Source: Thalassospira sp. HF15 (GTDB lineage: Bacteria; Pseudomonadota; Alphaproteobacteria; Rhodospirillales; Thalassospiraceae). Taken from it: DNA of 64,000 nucleotides. Under the pieces are notes generated by a model, which did no database searches, was not told the origin of the DNA, and saw only the letters and a list, made by a program, of their open reading frames with translations. Every line of letters starts with the position of its first letter. Within the stretch, counting starts at the first letter, position 1. The position numbers were made by a program, and so were the translations under genes. The stretch spans positions 434,001 through 498,000 of the forward strand of contig NZ_JAAVKI010000001.1 of NCBI RefSeq assembly GCF_011806525.1, in the 5' to 3' direction. This document shows positions 35,869-44,510 of this stretch, piece by piece.

Positions 35869-35944
35869 TCCGGCATAGCTCAGTTGGTAGAGCAAATGAC
35901 TGTTAATCATTGGGTCGCAGGTTCGAGTCCTGCTGCCGGAGCCA
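35869..35944 (+). tRNA. tRNA-Asn (GTT), copy 2
   Basis: All 76 bases are identical to the tRNA at 35514-35589, and the four bases before it (CTGA) also match. Acceptor, anticodon GTT and encoded CCA are as in copy 1. Confidence 0.96.
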
Positions 35945-35947
35945 ATT

Positions 35948-35987
35948 AAAAAGGGACCGAACAATTTGTTCGGTCCCTTTTGCTTTT
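35948..35987 (+). terminator. Terminator after tRNA-Asn copy 2
   Basis: AAAGGGACCGAACAA pairs with TTGTTCGGTCCCTTT, giving a long stem followed by TGCTTTT. Confidence 0.85.
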
Positions 35988-35998
35988 GCCCAACAGAC

Positions 35999-36334
35999 AT
36001 GATGGATGATCCAGTAATGAAGACCGTCAAAATTGACCTGCGTGAAGTAGAGCTAGCGACCCTTTCCGGATCGACACGCGGTTGGTTGATCATTGGGGAT
36101 AACGGTATCATTCACGGGATGGTGCACCCGATTGACGGAGATCTTTTCACCATCTCGTCGAGCACTGATCCTCGCATTCAGGCCTTTGGTTGGTGCCCGA
36201 TGTTTGACAGCCTTGCTCATGTACAGTCCGATCTGGAAATCGCTCTTGCCATGTCCTCGCAGGAAGAAGTCGAAACATGGCTGGAAGACTCCGAGCGATT
36301 TGATGATGACGGCCATCACGGACACGTCCACTAA
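35999..36334 (+). CDS. Small hypothetical protein with acidic/His C-terminus
   Basis: About 111 residues from the ATG at 35999; other in-frame ATGs at 36002 and 36017 (MKTVKIDLREV) are equally possible because no clear ribosome site is seen. I do not recognise the family. The middle has GWLIIGDNGIIHGMVHPIDGD and RIQAFGWCPMFDSLAHVQSD, and the tail is Asp/His-rich (DDDGHHGHVH), which could bind a metal. It directly follows the tRNA-Asn terminator and is separated from the next gene by about 230 bases with no visible gene. Confidence 0.6.
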   Translation: MMDDPVMKTVKIDLREVELATLSGSTRGWLIIGDNGIIHGMVHPIDGDLFTISSSTDPRIQAFGWCPMFDSLAHVQSDLEIALAMSSQEEVETWLEDSERFDDDGHHGHVH

Positions 36335-36566
36335 CGCCCTGGCGGATACGTGTTCACAAACCTGCCCGTTTCCGCTGCAATGCACTGCCACAAAAACTTC
36401 GTCTGCGCAGTGCTTTATTGATGCACAGCAAATCAATATAATTGGTATGCCTCTAAAATACCGCACTGCATCATTGATGGCGTGCTGACAATCTGGCATG
36501 CGCATCACCATATAGGGCAAATTGGTCGAAACCCGGCCCGCCCCCAGGACAAGGCGCAATTTGGCG

Positions 36567-39257
36567 ATGAGTACAATCAACCTCGATCATCTGTTCAAAC
36601 CCAAATCGGTTGCCGTGATTGGCGCGTCGAACCGGCCGCACTCCGTCGGCAGTGTGTTGATGAAGAACCTGCTTGCCGGGGGATTTGACGGACCGATCAT
36701 GCCGGTTAATCCGCGCAGCCAGTCAATTGGCGGTGTTCTGGCCTACCCGGATGTCAACAGCTTGCCGGTTGTGCCCGAGCTCGCCGTGATTTGTGTTCCG
36801 CCCAAGGGTGTTGTTCCGGTCATGGAATGTCTGGCGGAAAAAGGTTGTCTTGCGGCCATCGTCCTGACAGCGGGTCTGAGCGCTGAGCAGTATGACGAAA
36901 AGCGTAACGTCAAACAGGCCATGCTCGAAATCGCGGCATCCAAAAAGATCCGCCTGCTTGGCCCGAACTGTCTTGGTCTGATGGTGCCGGGCATTGGCCT
37001 GAATGCCAGTTTCAGCCATCAAAGTATTGGCAGTGGCAAAATCGCCTTTGTTTCCCAATCCGGTGCCTTGTGTACCGCCGTTCTCGACTGGGCCGCGGCC
37101 CGTGGAATCGGCTTTTCTCACTTTATTTCGCTGGGTGAGTGCGATGACGTCGATTTTGGCGATGTCATCGACTATCTCGGGTCAGATCCCGATACCCGCG
37201 CGATCATGCTTTATATTGAGTCGATCCATGAACGCCGGAGCTTTATTTCCGCTGCCCGTGCTGCGTCACGCAACAAACCGATCCTTTGCATCAAGTCCGG
37301 CCGTTTTGCCGAAGGTGCGGCTGCGGCGGCATCACATACCGGCGCGCTGGCCGGGGCAGATGATGTCTTTGACGCTGCAATCAAACGTGCAGGTGTGTTG
37401 CGCGTTTACACGGTCAGTGAAATGTTCTCGGCGGCTGAAACGCTGTCGCGCATGCGACCGTTCCGTGGCGACAAGCTTGGTATTGTCACCAATGGTGGCG
37501 GTATCGGTGTTCTTGCCGTTGATGCCCTGATTGAACGTCAGGGGCATCTGGCCCATCTCGAAGATGACACCATCAAGGCACTAGACGAAGTCCTTCCGCC
37601 GACATGGTCACACGCCAATCCGGTCGATATTATCGGCGATGCGCCGGGTGAACGGTATGCCAAGACCATTGATGTGGTGTTGAAAGACAAGAACATCGAC
37701 AGTTTGCTGGTGATGCATGCCCCGACAGCCATTACCGACCCGGTCGAGGTGGCTCAGGGCGTGATTGACACGATCAAGGGCAGCAAGAAGAACATTCTGA
37801 CCAACTGGGTCGGCGAAGCGACCGTGGCCGAGGCGCGCAACATGTTCTATGCGGCGGGCATTCCCACCTACCGCACACCGGAAAACGCGGTCGCCGCTTT
37901 CCAGCACATGGTCAATTTCCGCAAGCTGCAAGACCTTCTGATGGAAACACCGCCGTCAGTACCGCATGATTTCACACCGGATATCGACAAGGCGCGCAGC
38001 ATCATTCATTCCGCGATCCATGCGGGCCGCCATATGCTGACGGAACCCGAAGCGAAGTCGGTACTGGAGTGCTTTGGTATCAACACCGTCAAGACGTTTG
38101 CCGCCCTTGATGTCGAGGATGCGGTGAGCAAGGCTGAAAAGATCGGCCGACCAGTCGCGCTTAAGATTCTTTCTGACGACATCAGCCACAAATCAGATGT
38201 CGGCGGTGTCATCCTGAACCTTGAAAACGGCGAGGAAGTCCGCGCCGCTGCCGAGAAGATGAACCGCATCATCCGCGAAAAATTCCCGGAAGCGCGTCTG
38301 CGTGGCTTTACCGTTCAGGAAATGGTCAAGCGTGCCGGCGCACGTGAACTGATCGTTGGCATGACCACCGATCCGATCTTTGGTCCGGTCATCCTGTTCG
38401 GTCATGGTGGTGTCGAGGTCGAAGTTGTCCGCGACCGCGCCATGGCGCTGCCACCACTTAACATGAAGCTTGCCCGCGAACTGGTCGAAGGCACGCGCAT
38501 TCACAAGCTGCTCCAAGGATACCGCGATGTACCGGCGGTCAACCTTGAAGAGCTTTATATGACACTGGTGCGCCTGTCTCAGCTGGTTGTCCAGCTTGGG
38601 GAGGTTGTCGAGCTTGATATGAACCCGCTTCTGGCCGACCGTGAAGGTGTGATTGCTCTGGATGCCCGTATCAAGGTCACGCCAAAGGTTCTGAGCGATG
38701 AAAACCGCTTGGCCATTCATCCCTACCCGCGTCATCTGAAAGAAAAAGTGGTAATGGATGATGGCACGACCTATTTGTTGCGCCCGATCAAGCCTGAAGA
38801 TGAGCCGGCTCACTACGAGTTCATGTCGCGCCTGACGCCGGAAGACATTCACTTCCGCTTCTTTGGCTCTGTGCGGGAATTGCCGCACTCGGAAATGGCA
38901 CGCCAGACCCAGCTTGATTACGACCGCGATATGGCTTTCCTTGCGATTCTGCTTGATGGCGACGAGGAAGTCGAATTCCACGGCATTGTTCAGGTCGTCA
39001 TTGATCCGAGTAACGAAAAGGCTGAATACGCCATCATGGTGCGTTCTGACATCAAGGGGCGCGGCCTTGGCCGCATCCTGATGGAAAAGATGATCGAATT
39101 CTGCCGTCACAAAGGGACAGAAACCTTCATTGGTCAGGTTCTGCCAAACAACCGTCGGATGCTGACACTTTGTGAAAGCCTGGGCTTCACCCGTAAATTC
39201 ATCCCCGATGAGGATGTGTTTGAGGTAACCCTGCCGCTGCAACGCGACCCGGAATAA
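36567..39257 (+). CDS. Pat-type protein: NDP-forming acyl-CoA synthetase fused to GNAT acetyltransferase
   Basis: A 896-residue protein from the ATG at 36567 (MSTINLDHLFKPKSVAVIGA); the frame 45 bases upstream adds no family sequence. Domains in order: CoA-binding Rossmann domain (about 10-140), succinyl-CoA-ligase-like domain (about 150-300) with SHTGALAGADDVFDAA, an ATP-grasp-like domain (about 470-700) with KILSDDISHKSDVGGV and VELDMNPLLAD, and a C-terminal GNAT domain (about 725-890) with RGLGRILMEKMIEFC and GQVLPNNRRML. This matches YfiQ/Pat protein lysine acetyltransferases, in which the synthetase part is usually inactive. Likely role: acetylating metabolic enzymes such as acetyl-CoA synthetase. 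Single gene with terminator. Confidence 0.9.
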   Translation: MSTINLDHLFKPKSVAVIGASNRPHSVGSVLMKNLLAGGFDGPIMPVNPRSQSIGGVLAYPDVNSLPVVPELAVICVPPKGVVPVMECLAEKGCLAAIVLTAGLSAEQYDEKRNVKQAMLEIAASKKIRLLGPNCLGLMVPGIGLNASFSHQSIGSGKIAFVSQSGALCTAVLDWAAARGIGFSHFISLGECDDVDFGDVIDYLGSDPDTRAIMLYIESIHERRSFISAARAASRNKPILCIKSGRFAEGAAAAASHTGALAGADDVFDAAIKRAGVLRVYTVSEMFSAAETLSRMRPFRGDKLGIVTNGGGIGVLAVDALIERQGHLAHLEDDTIKALDEVLPPTWSHANPVDIIGDAPGERYAKTIDVVLKDKNIDSLLVMHAPTAITDPVEVAQGVIDTIKGSKKNILTNWVGEATVAEARNMFYAAGIPTYRTPENAVAAFQHMVNFRKLQDLLMETPPSVPHDFTPDIDKARSIIHSAIHAGRHMLTEPEAKSVLECFGINTVKTFAALDVEDAVSKAEKIGRPVALKILSDDISHKSDVGGVILNLENGEEVRAAAEKMNRIIREKFPEARLRGFTVQEMVKRAGARELIVGMTTDPIFGPVILFGHGGVEVEVVRDRAMALPPLNMKLARELVEGTRIHKLLQGYRDVPAVNLEELYMTLVRLSQLVVQLGEVVELDMNPLLADREGVIALDARIKVTPKVLSDENRLAIHPYPRHLKEKVVMDDGTTYLLRPIKPEDEPAHYEFMSRLTPEDIHFRFFGSVRELPHSEMARQTQLDYDRDMAFLAILLDGDEEVEFHGIVQVVIDPSNEKAEYAIMVRSDIKGRGLGRILMEKMIEFCRHKGTETFIGQVLPNNRRMLTLCESLGFTRKFIPDEDVFEVTLPLQRDPE

Positions 39258-39280
39258 TGCCTGACCACTTCGTCAAACAA

Positions 39281-39312
39281 GAAAGCCCGGTGAAAATCAC
39301 CGGGCTTTTCTT
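39281..39312. terminator. Bidirectional terminator after the Pat-type gene and the MerR gene
   Basis: AAAGCCCGGTG pairs with CACCGGGCTTT around an AAAAT loop, with a T run to the right and weak A-rich sequence to the left. Confidence 0.8.
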
Positions 39313-39334
39313 ATGGCGAAACGGGTACTGAACG

Positions 39335-39772
39335 TCAGGGGGTTTCGGCGATCAGCTTGGCCTTGATATCGGCAACTGCCTTTTCCGGGTCGATCCCCTT
39401 ATCGCGCAGCGTATCAATGGCTTCGTTTTCGATTGTACGAAGTTCCTGCAAGGTCGTCTGAACATCTTCAAGCTGTTGTTCAAGCTCTTCGATCCGGCGA
39501 CGCCCGACCAGCATCAGGTGCGCAAGTTGCTCCGTGCGGCTGCGGTCGGCATCATAAAGATCGATATATTCCTTGATATCCTCAAGCGAGAAGCCAAGAC
39601 GTTTGCCGCGCAAGACAAGCATCAATCGCGCACGGTCACGATAGTTGTAAACACGCGTCGCCCCTGCCCGCTGCGGCGCAAGCAGGTTTTTGGTTTCGTA
39701 AAACCGGATCGCACGCGGGGTGATATCGAATTCTTCGGCCAGCTCGGTAATGCTATAAAGCTTGTCGTTCAT
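39335..39772 (-). CDS. MerR family regulator, LiuR-like
   Basis: A 145-residue regulator from the ATG at 39772. The winged helix (about 1-70) is YSITELAEEFDITPRAIRFYE with GATRVYNYRDRARL and LGFSLEDIKEYIDLYD. A coiled coil (about 80-125) is followed by a short C-terminus without metal-binding cysteines. That pattern fits LiuR-type repressors of leucine and fatty acid degradation rather than metal sensors. A palindrome with TTACG and CGTAA arms lies 67 bases upstream, which suggests autoregulation. No catabolic genes are adjacent. Confidence 0.8.
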   Translation of the reverse strand: MNDKLYSITELAEEFDITPRAIRFYETKNLLAPQRAGATRVYNYRDRARLMLVLRGKRLGFSLEDIKEYIDLYDADRSRTEQLAHLMLVGRRRIEELEQQLEDVQTTLQELRTIENEAIDTLRDKGIDPEKAVADIKAKLIAETP

Positions 39773-39837
39773 GGTTTTTCTTGTTTGTTGAATGCGGTAC
39801 GCCACCATCGCAACATTCCGACAGGCCAGTCAACTGA

Positions 39838-39853
39838 TTTACGCATACGTAAG
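39838..39853. promoter_or_regulatory. Probable operator of the LiuR-like regulator
   Basis: TTACG and CGTAA flank CATA at 39839-39852, with further T and G at the edges. The shape is like LiuR sites (TTTACG-type half-sites). It lies upstream of the MerR gene, so it fits autoregulation. Confidence 0.45.
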
Positions 39854-39892
39854 GCCAAAACACTCCGTGTGGGGTCTTACGATCACGTCGCT

Positions 39893-41386
39893 TCAATCGT
39901 TGCAAACTGGCAAGGAACGTACGTAATCAAGGTCAACCGGAATGTAGTCCGGGCCCGCAAACACACGCCCGTTCGTCACTGCACCTGGCCAAAACCCGCT
40001 GTCGCACGACCATGAACTGCCATCGGGCATGGGAACACTCAAGGCTTCGCAGTAAGCCTCTTGATGCTGGACACGAAGCTCAAACCGTGCAGCAAGCCCA
40101 TCCTCAAACAATGGGGTATCTGACGCGCGTGGTGCCGTAAGCACATCGTGGTATGGATCAAATACGGTCGGATAAGTCGGATGGTTTGCAAGATCACCTG
40201 TAAACTGGACCGGCAAGGGCCCGGTCGCAGAAAGATCAAGTTTGCCGGCCGGACCAAAGAAGGATTGATCAAGCGGCATCATATCTTCGGGTAGTTTGGT
40301 CGGCTCGGCGTGCTCGATCGCGTTGCGCGCATTGATCAGGCCCCTGGTCGTTCCCTTCTTGATGTATTTCTGGCGCAGGAAAAAGCTGTTGTGCAGGCAA
40401 ACCGACACGTAGTCGGGCTGAGGAACAGATCCGCCCTTGCCCAGCTTGAGGACAGCGCCGCCATTATACTCATCGCCCTCCGGGCCCGGGCGGCTGTCAA
40501 ACCAGCAGATGTTGCCGAAGTAGTACCAGAACCCGCCGCGCACACCATCCTGCGAGAACAACTTGTGGCAGTTATAGAACCGGTTGCGACCGACCCACCA
40601 TCCAACCGCAGTGGCTTCGGGTTCGACCGGGTTGTCGCGGATGTATCTAAAACGGTTGTCCAATATCCGCACGTCACGGTTAAAGCTGCCGACAGGTGCA
40701 TCAAGATTATGTCGGGAGACATCCATCCGAACGCCATTATAGCAATCACAGATATCGTTTCGGATGATTTCGACATCGCCGATGATGTCATCCGCACCGA
40801 AAAACGCGCCGTTAAGATAGCGGTATTCGACCTTTATAACATTGCCATCCTCATCCTTGCCGTCATGGATTTCATCCCAGCGGATCTGGCGCCAGATATT
40901 TGGATCCTGCACCCAACGGCAATCAGAGATCGAGATGCCGCGTGTTTGTTCACCATTGGCATAAAAGGCATAGGTCCCCTCGGTAATATCGAGATCACGA
41001 AACGCCAGATCGTGACTGTTTTCGATATAGACCGCACTCGGCCAGGCCCGCTTGATGGTAAAAAGCTCGATCCGGATATGGGATACTTCAATCAGCTGGA
41101 ATACTGCAAAGCCCGCCTGACCGGGATTGCTTGCCGATATTGACCGGTCCGGAAGTTTTGCCGCGTCAATGATAGCATCCGGTTCGCCGCGAACAATGAT
41201 TGGGTGTTCTGCTGTTCCACTGCGCGGAAACCGCAAAGGTTCGTCAAAGCAATAGTCGCCTGCAATCATCCGGATCATTTGTCCGGGCTGGCTCTGGGCA
41301 ATGGCGTGGTCAAGTGTCAGGGTTGGACGTAACTTTGCGTCAATCCAATGTTCCCCGCCATCGTTTGAAACGTAAACAACTTCCAT
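39893..41386 (-). CDS. Right-handed beta-helix protein (pectate-lyase-like fold), no signal peptide
   Basis: A 497-residue protein from the ATG at 41386, which follows GGGAGG by seven bases; a GTG at 41392 is less likely. The N-terminus reads EVVYVSNDGGEHWID and then GQMIRMIAGDYCFDEPLRFP, HPIIVRGEPDAIIDAAKLPD, the start seen in proteins with parallel beta-helix folds. Short repeats follow (SAVYIENSHDLAFRDLDI, EIIRNDICDCYNGVRMD, RDVRILDNRFRYIRDNP). No signal peptide or membrane helix is visible, so it would be cytosolic or exported by another route. The substrate is unknown; polysaccharide binding or cleavage is a guess. Confidence 0.75.
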   Translation of the reverse strand: MEVVYVSNDGGEHWIDAKLRPTLTLDHAIAQSQPGQMIRMIAGDYCFDEPLRFPRSGTAEHPIIVRGEPDAIIDAAKLPDRSISASNPGQAGFAVFQLIEVSHIRIELFTIKRAWPSAVYIENSHDLAFRDLDITEGTYAFYANGEQTRGISISDCRWVQDPNIWRQIRWDEIHDGKDEDGNVIKVEYRYLNGAFFGADDIIGDVEIIRNDICDCYNGVRMDVSRHNLDAPVGSFNRDVRILDNRFRYIRDNPVEPEATAVGWWVGRNRFYNCHKLFSQDGVRGGFWYYFGNICWFDSRPGPEGDEYNGGAVLKLGKGGSVPQPDYVSVCLHNSFFLRQKYIKKGTTRGLINARNAIEHAEPTKLPEDMMPLDQSFFGPAGKLDLSATGPLPVQFTGDLANHPTYPTVFDPYHDVLTAPRASDTPLFEDGLAARFELRVQHQEAYCEALSVPMPDGSSWSCDSGFWPGAVTNGRVFAGPDYIPVDLDYVRSLPVCND

Positions 41387-41569
41387 AACCACCCCTCCCT
41401 GACATCGATTGCAAAACCATAGCGTGAAACAACCGAAGGCGAAATACGTTGTTGTCGGCGTGCTTTGAGAGCACCCAAGTTTATTTCAACATACTTTTTG
41501 AAGTTTCACAGGTTACCGACAAAACAAGAAAGTGAGGGTTACTCACATTCAAGCATCTGGCACGCATGC

Positions 41570-42985
41570 CTAAACGCGATCACCGCTTTCCATTGGCCAT
41601 CTGGTGTGATGGCTGTCGATCACAAAGCGATGTTTGTGTGTGACCGGCGGATGATAGTGCTTATGCCGGTGTTTTTCATGTCCGCTTGCATGATCGTGCA
41701 CATGTGCATGATGCGGGTCGTTATGGTCATGCGGATGCTCATGCCAGAAACCGGGATGGCTGTGGCGTATTTCCAGCTTGTCTGCCCTGGGCCAGACAAG
41801 CTCCGCGACGACAACCGCCACAAGGGCCAAGCCGCCCGATGCCAGAAAGGCGACTGAAAGATCGACCAAACTGCCGAGCCACCCGACGATCCCATAGGCA
41901 AACAACCAACCGCCATGGGACAAGGCAAAGTTGGCTGCAAAAAAAGCCGAACGGTCGCCATCCCCTGCGGAACGCTGCACCAAACGTCCCCCCGGTGTTT
42001 GGGCAAATGTCGTACCAGCCCCGGCAATCACCCAGAGGGTTGCAAAAACAGGGACAGATGTGCCACCTGACAACATCACGATACCACCCAGCAACATCGC
42101 AACGCTTGCCACCACAATCCCGGACAGCATCAAGGGACGCTCGCCCATCCGGTCGATCAGACGCGGGATCATAAACGCCGCACTCATGGACCCGGCACCT
42201 GCGCAAGCCAGAAAGCCTGTGGTCAGCAATTCGGTGCCACCTAAAACACCACGAGTCAGCACGACTGTATTGACGATGATCATCGCGCCGACCGATGACA
42301 CGGCAAAATATACTGCCAGAAGCCCCCGCAAGCGTGGTGTTTTCAAATAAGCCACAATGCCAAACACCGTATTGGCATAAATCCCGCCTGCCCGGTCCGT
42401 GGGCGCGGCTTGCGGTATCCGGGCGGTTACGATCAGCAGTCCGGACAACAAAAATGTCAGGCTATTGGCCATAAAAAGACTGTCGAATGACCAGATCACC
42501 AATAGCCCCGCTGCCAAAACCGGGCTTGCCAGATTTTCAACATCATAGGCCAACCGGGCATAGGACAGCCCTTTGGTATATGCCTTCTCGTCAGGAAGGA
42601 TTTCCGGGATGATCGCCTGAAATACCGGGGTGAAGCTGGCAGACGCGGCGTTAACAACGAACACCAGAACGAAAATCTGCCAGACCTGATCCACAAATGG
42701 CAGACACAGGACAATACCCGCTCGTAACACATCCATCCCGACCAGCCACAGCCGGCGTGGCAACAGATGTGCCATCCCGCCAGCAATCGGCGCGATCACA
42801 AGATAGGCCACCATTTTCAGAACAAGGATAGAACCAAGTACCCGCCCCGCATGATCCCCGGCAAGGTCGTAGGCCAGCAGTGAAAGGGCCACTGTCGTTA
42901 ACCCTGTTCCGATCAGGGACGTAATCTGGGCCGCAAACAAATGGCGAAAGACCGGTTGGGAAAACGGGGATATGGATGAAGTCAT
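41570..42985 (-). CDS. MFS transporter with histidine-rich C-terminal tail (NreB-like)
   Basis: A 471-residue major facilitator protein. The start at 42985 is chosen because AAGGG lies five bases upstream; a GTG one codon earlier is possible. Ten to twelve membrane helices are seen, with FSQPVFRHLFAAQITSLIGTG at the N-terminus. The last 60 residues are a cytosolic tail with 20 His in 53 positions (for example HPHDHNDPHHAHVHDH). Such tails occur in NreB-type nickel exporters. The gene follows cbiO by 36 bases on the same strand and appears to be the last gene of the cobalamin-riboswitch operon. Likely role: Co/Ni efflux or buffering. Confidence 0.85.
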   Translation of the reverse strand: MTSSISPFSQPVFRHLFAAQITSLIGTGLTTVALSLLAYDLAGDHAGRVLGSILVLKMVAYLVIAPIAGGMAHLLPRRLWLVGMDVLRAGIVLCLPFVDQVWQIFVLVFVVNAASASFTPVFQAIIPEILPDEKAYTKGLSYARLAYDVENLASPVLAAGLLVIWSFDSLFMANSLTFLLSGLLIVTARIPQAAPTDRAGGIYANTVFGIVAYLKTPRLRGLLAVYFAVSSVGAMIIVNTVVLTRGVLGGTELLTTGFLACAGAGSMSAAFMIPRLIDRMGERPLMLSGIVVASVAMLLGGIVMLSGGTSVPVFATLWVIAGAGTTFAQTPGGRLVQRSAGDGDRSAFFAANFALSHGGWLFAYGIVGWLGSLVDLSVAFLASGGLALVAVVVAELVWPRADKLEIRHSHPGFWHEHPHDHNDPHHAHVHDHASGHEKHRHKHYHPPVTHKHRFVIDSHHTRWPMESGDRV

Positions 42986-43021
42986 CACCGCCCTTTCAGG
43001 GTCTTGTAGAGGATATGATCC

Positions 43022-43729
43022 TCAGGATGCGTCCTCTGCCTGCTTGGCGCGTTCACCGGCCGTGCATTTCTTTTTCGGCAATTGGAGCACTTTGCCTGTT
43101 CGCAATTCAATGATTCGGGTGGCAAGTTTACGCCGGAAGTGCGGATCATGCGATACAAGGATCATGGCTTGCGGAAGACCAAGCAGGATTTCCTCAAGCC
43201 GGTGCATGTTTTCTTCGTCAAGTGCATTGGTCGGCTCATCAAGCAGCAACACGTCTGGCTTCATCGCCAGAACAGCCGCAACAGAGACCAGCCGCTTTTC
43301 CCCGCCAGAAAGTTCATGAGTAATGCGTTCCCGCAAGTGTGTCAGGTGCAGTTGTTCAAGAACCTCATCGACGATTGCCAAGGCTTCCTCGCGGCTGGCC
43401 CCCAAATTAAGCGGGCCAAATGCGATGTCTTCGATGACAGTCGGACAAAAAAGCTGATCATCGGGGTCTTGAACGATGAAGCCGACCCGGCAGCGCAAAT
43501 CGTGAAATTCGGTGTCGGTGAACCGTGGTGTTCCAAAGGCGCGGATTTCACCAGCATGCGGCTTGATCAAGCCGACTACAATCCGCAAAAGCGTGCTTTT
43601 CCCTGCCCCGTTCGGTCCGGCAAGAAACAGTCGTTCACCCGGATCAAGGGTCAGACTGACATTATTCAGAACATTCTGGCCTGCCCGATAGCCGTATGAA
43701 ATATCGTTTAATTCAATAAGCGAAGACAT
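43022..43729 (-). CDS. cbiO: Cobalt/nickel ECF transporter ATPase CbiO
   Basis: A 235-residue ABC ATPase. It has Walker A FLAGPNGAGKSTLLRIV (about 37-53), Q-loop FIVQDPDDQLFCPTVIEDIAFG (the CbiO/EcfA Q-loop with FCPTV), signature ELSGGEKRLVSVA, and Walker B DVLLLDEPTNALDE. The ending is Lys/Cys-rich. The start at 43729 overlaps the end of cbiQ by 17 bases. It powers the CbiMQ membrane part. Symbol given by similarity; NikO would be the name in a nickel context. Confidence 0.93.
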   Translation of the reverse strand: MSSLIELNDISYGYRAGQNVLNNVSLTLDPGERLFLAGPNGAGKSTLLRIVVGLIKPHAGEIRAFGTPRFTDTEFHDLRCRVGFIVQDPDDQLFCPTVIEDIAFGPLNLGASREEALAIVDEVLEQLHLTHLRERITHELSGGEKRLVSVAAVLAMKPDVLLLDEPTNALDEENMHRLEEILLGLPQAMILVSHDPHFRRKLATRIIELRTGKVLQLPKKKCTAGERAKQAEDAS

Positions 43730-44510
43730 AAATTCGATCCAAAACGACAAGAGCAGCGATCAGGGCGAGGAAGAAAACGGCAAACACACCATCACGGCGC
43801 CGAAAGGCCATATCATCAATCATCGGGAAATGGCCACTAAAGCCGCGGCACTTCATAGCGTCAAGCACACGTTCGGCGCGTTCAAGGGAACGTACGACCA
43901 ACATGCCAAACAGATCCCCTCCTGACCGGTAGGTGTGCGCATTATTGCGTGCCTTGAACCCACGCAGTTTCATTGCCATCCGAAGACGATGATACTCATC
44001 ATGCAACACCGAAATGTACCGCACGGTAAACATCATGAGATGCACCAGTGCAGGCGGACATTTCAATCGATAAAGCGTGTGTCCCAACGCCACAGGCGTC
44101 ATACCCGAAAGCAAGCTTAGCATCATCAGGACAACCGCGTTCGCCCGAATGCCGATAAGGACGGCATGCATCAACCCTTCCTTGCTGGCTTCGGCTCCTA
44201 GGACGGAGAACATCGTTGTACCGGGTGTCGTGAAAGGCAACATCACCAACATTACAATAATGAAGCCGTCCATGGCCGCCATGCGTTTCAATGTCACGCG
44301 CAATGGCAAGTCGGTCAGGCTCATGGTGACTGCGGCAAGCGCCACGGCCCCCAGCGCAAATTCGATCTGTTGCAAGACTACCACGACAATCGCGAAAACA
44401 CAGGCGGCAATGACACGGACCCTCGGATCGAACGTCCCGACCAATGACGGAGCATCCCCGCCACCTGTCTGAACCTTCAAGGGTTGGTCATGTCCGAAAA
44501 GATGGCTCAT
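43713..44510 (-). CDS. cbiQ: ECF transporter transmembrane protein CbiQ
   Basis: A 265-residue EcfT-type membrane component. It has about five or six hydrophobic segments and the two cytosolic Ala-Arg-Gly-type coupling motifs, seen as RLRMAMKLRGFKARN and ERAERVLDAMKCRGFSG. Other typical pieces are FDPRVRVIAACVFAIVVV near the N-terminus. It overlaps the previous gene by four bases and joins CbiM with CbiO. Confidence 0.92.
   Translation of the reverse strand: MSHLFGHDQPLKVQTGGGDAPSLVGTFDPRVRVIAACVFAIVVVVLQQIEFALGAVALAAVTMSLTDLPLRVTLKRMAAMDGFIIVMLVMLPFTTPGTTMFSVLGAEASKEGLMHAVLIGIRANAVVLMMLSLLSGMTPVALGHTLYRLKCPPALVHLMMFTVRYISVLHDEYHRLRMAMKLRGFKARNNAHTYRSGGDLFGMLVVRSLERAERVLDAMKCRGFSGHFPMIDDMAFRRRDGVFAVFFLALIAALVVLDRIYVFAY

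Noticed and set aside
35514..35944. Repeat of tRNA-Asn as an integration element border
   Set aside because: The 279-base interval has no integrase or cargo genes, and both copies are complete. A simple duplication explains it.
38193..39242. Open frame of 349 codons on the minus strand
   Set aside because: Antisense to the Pat-type gene; translation is His/Gln-rich and without family features.
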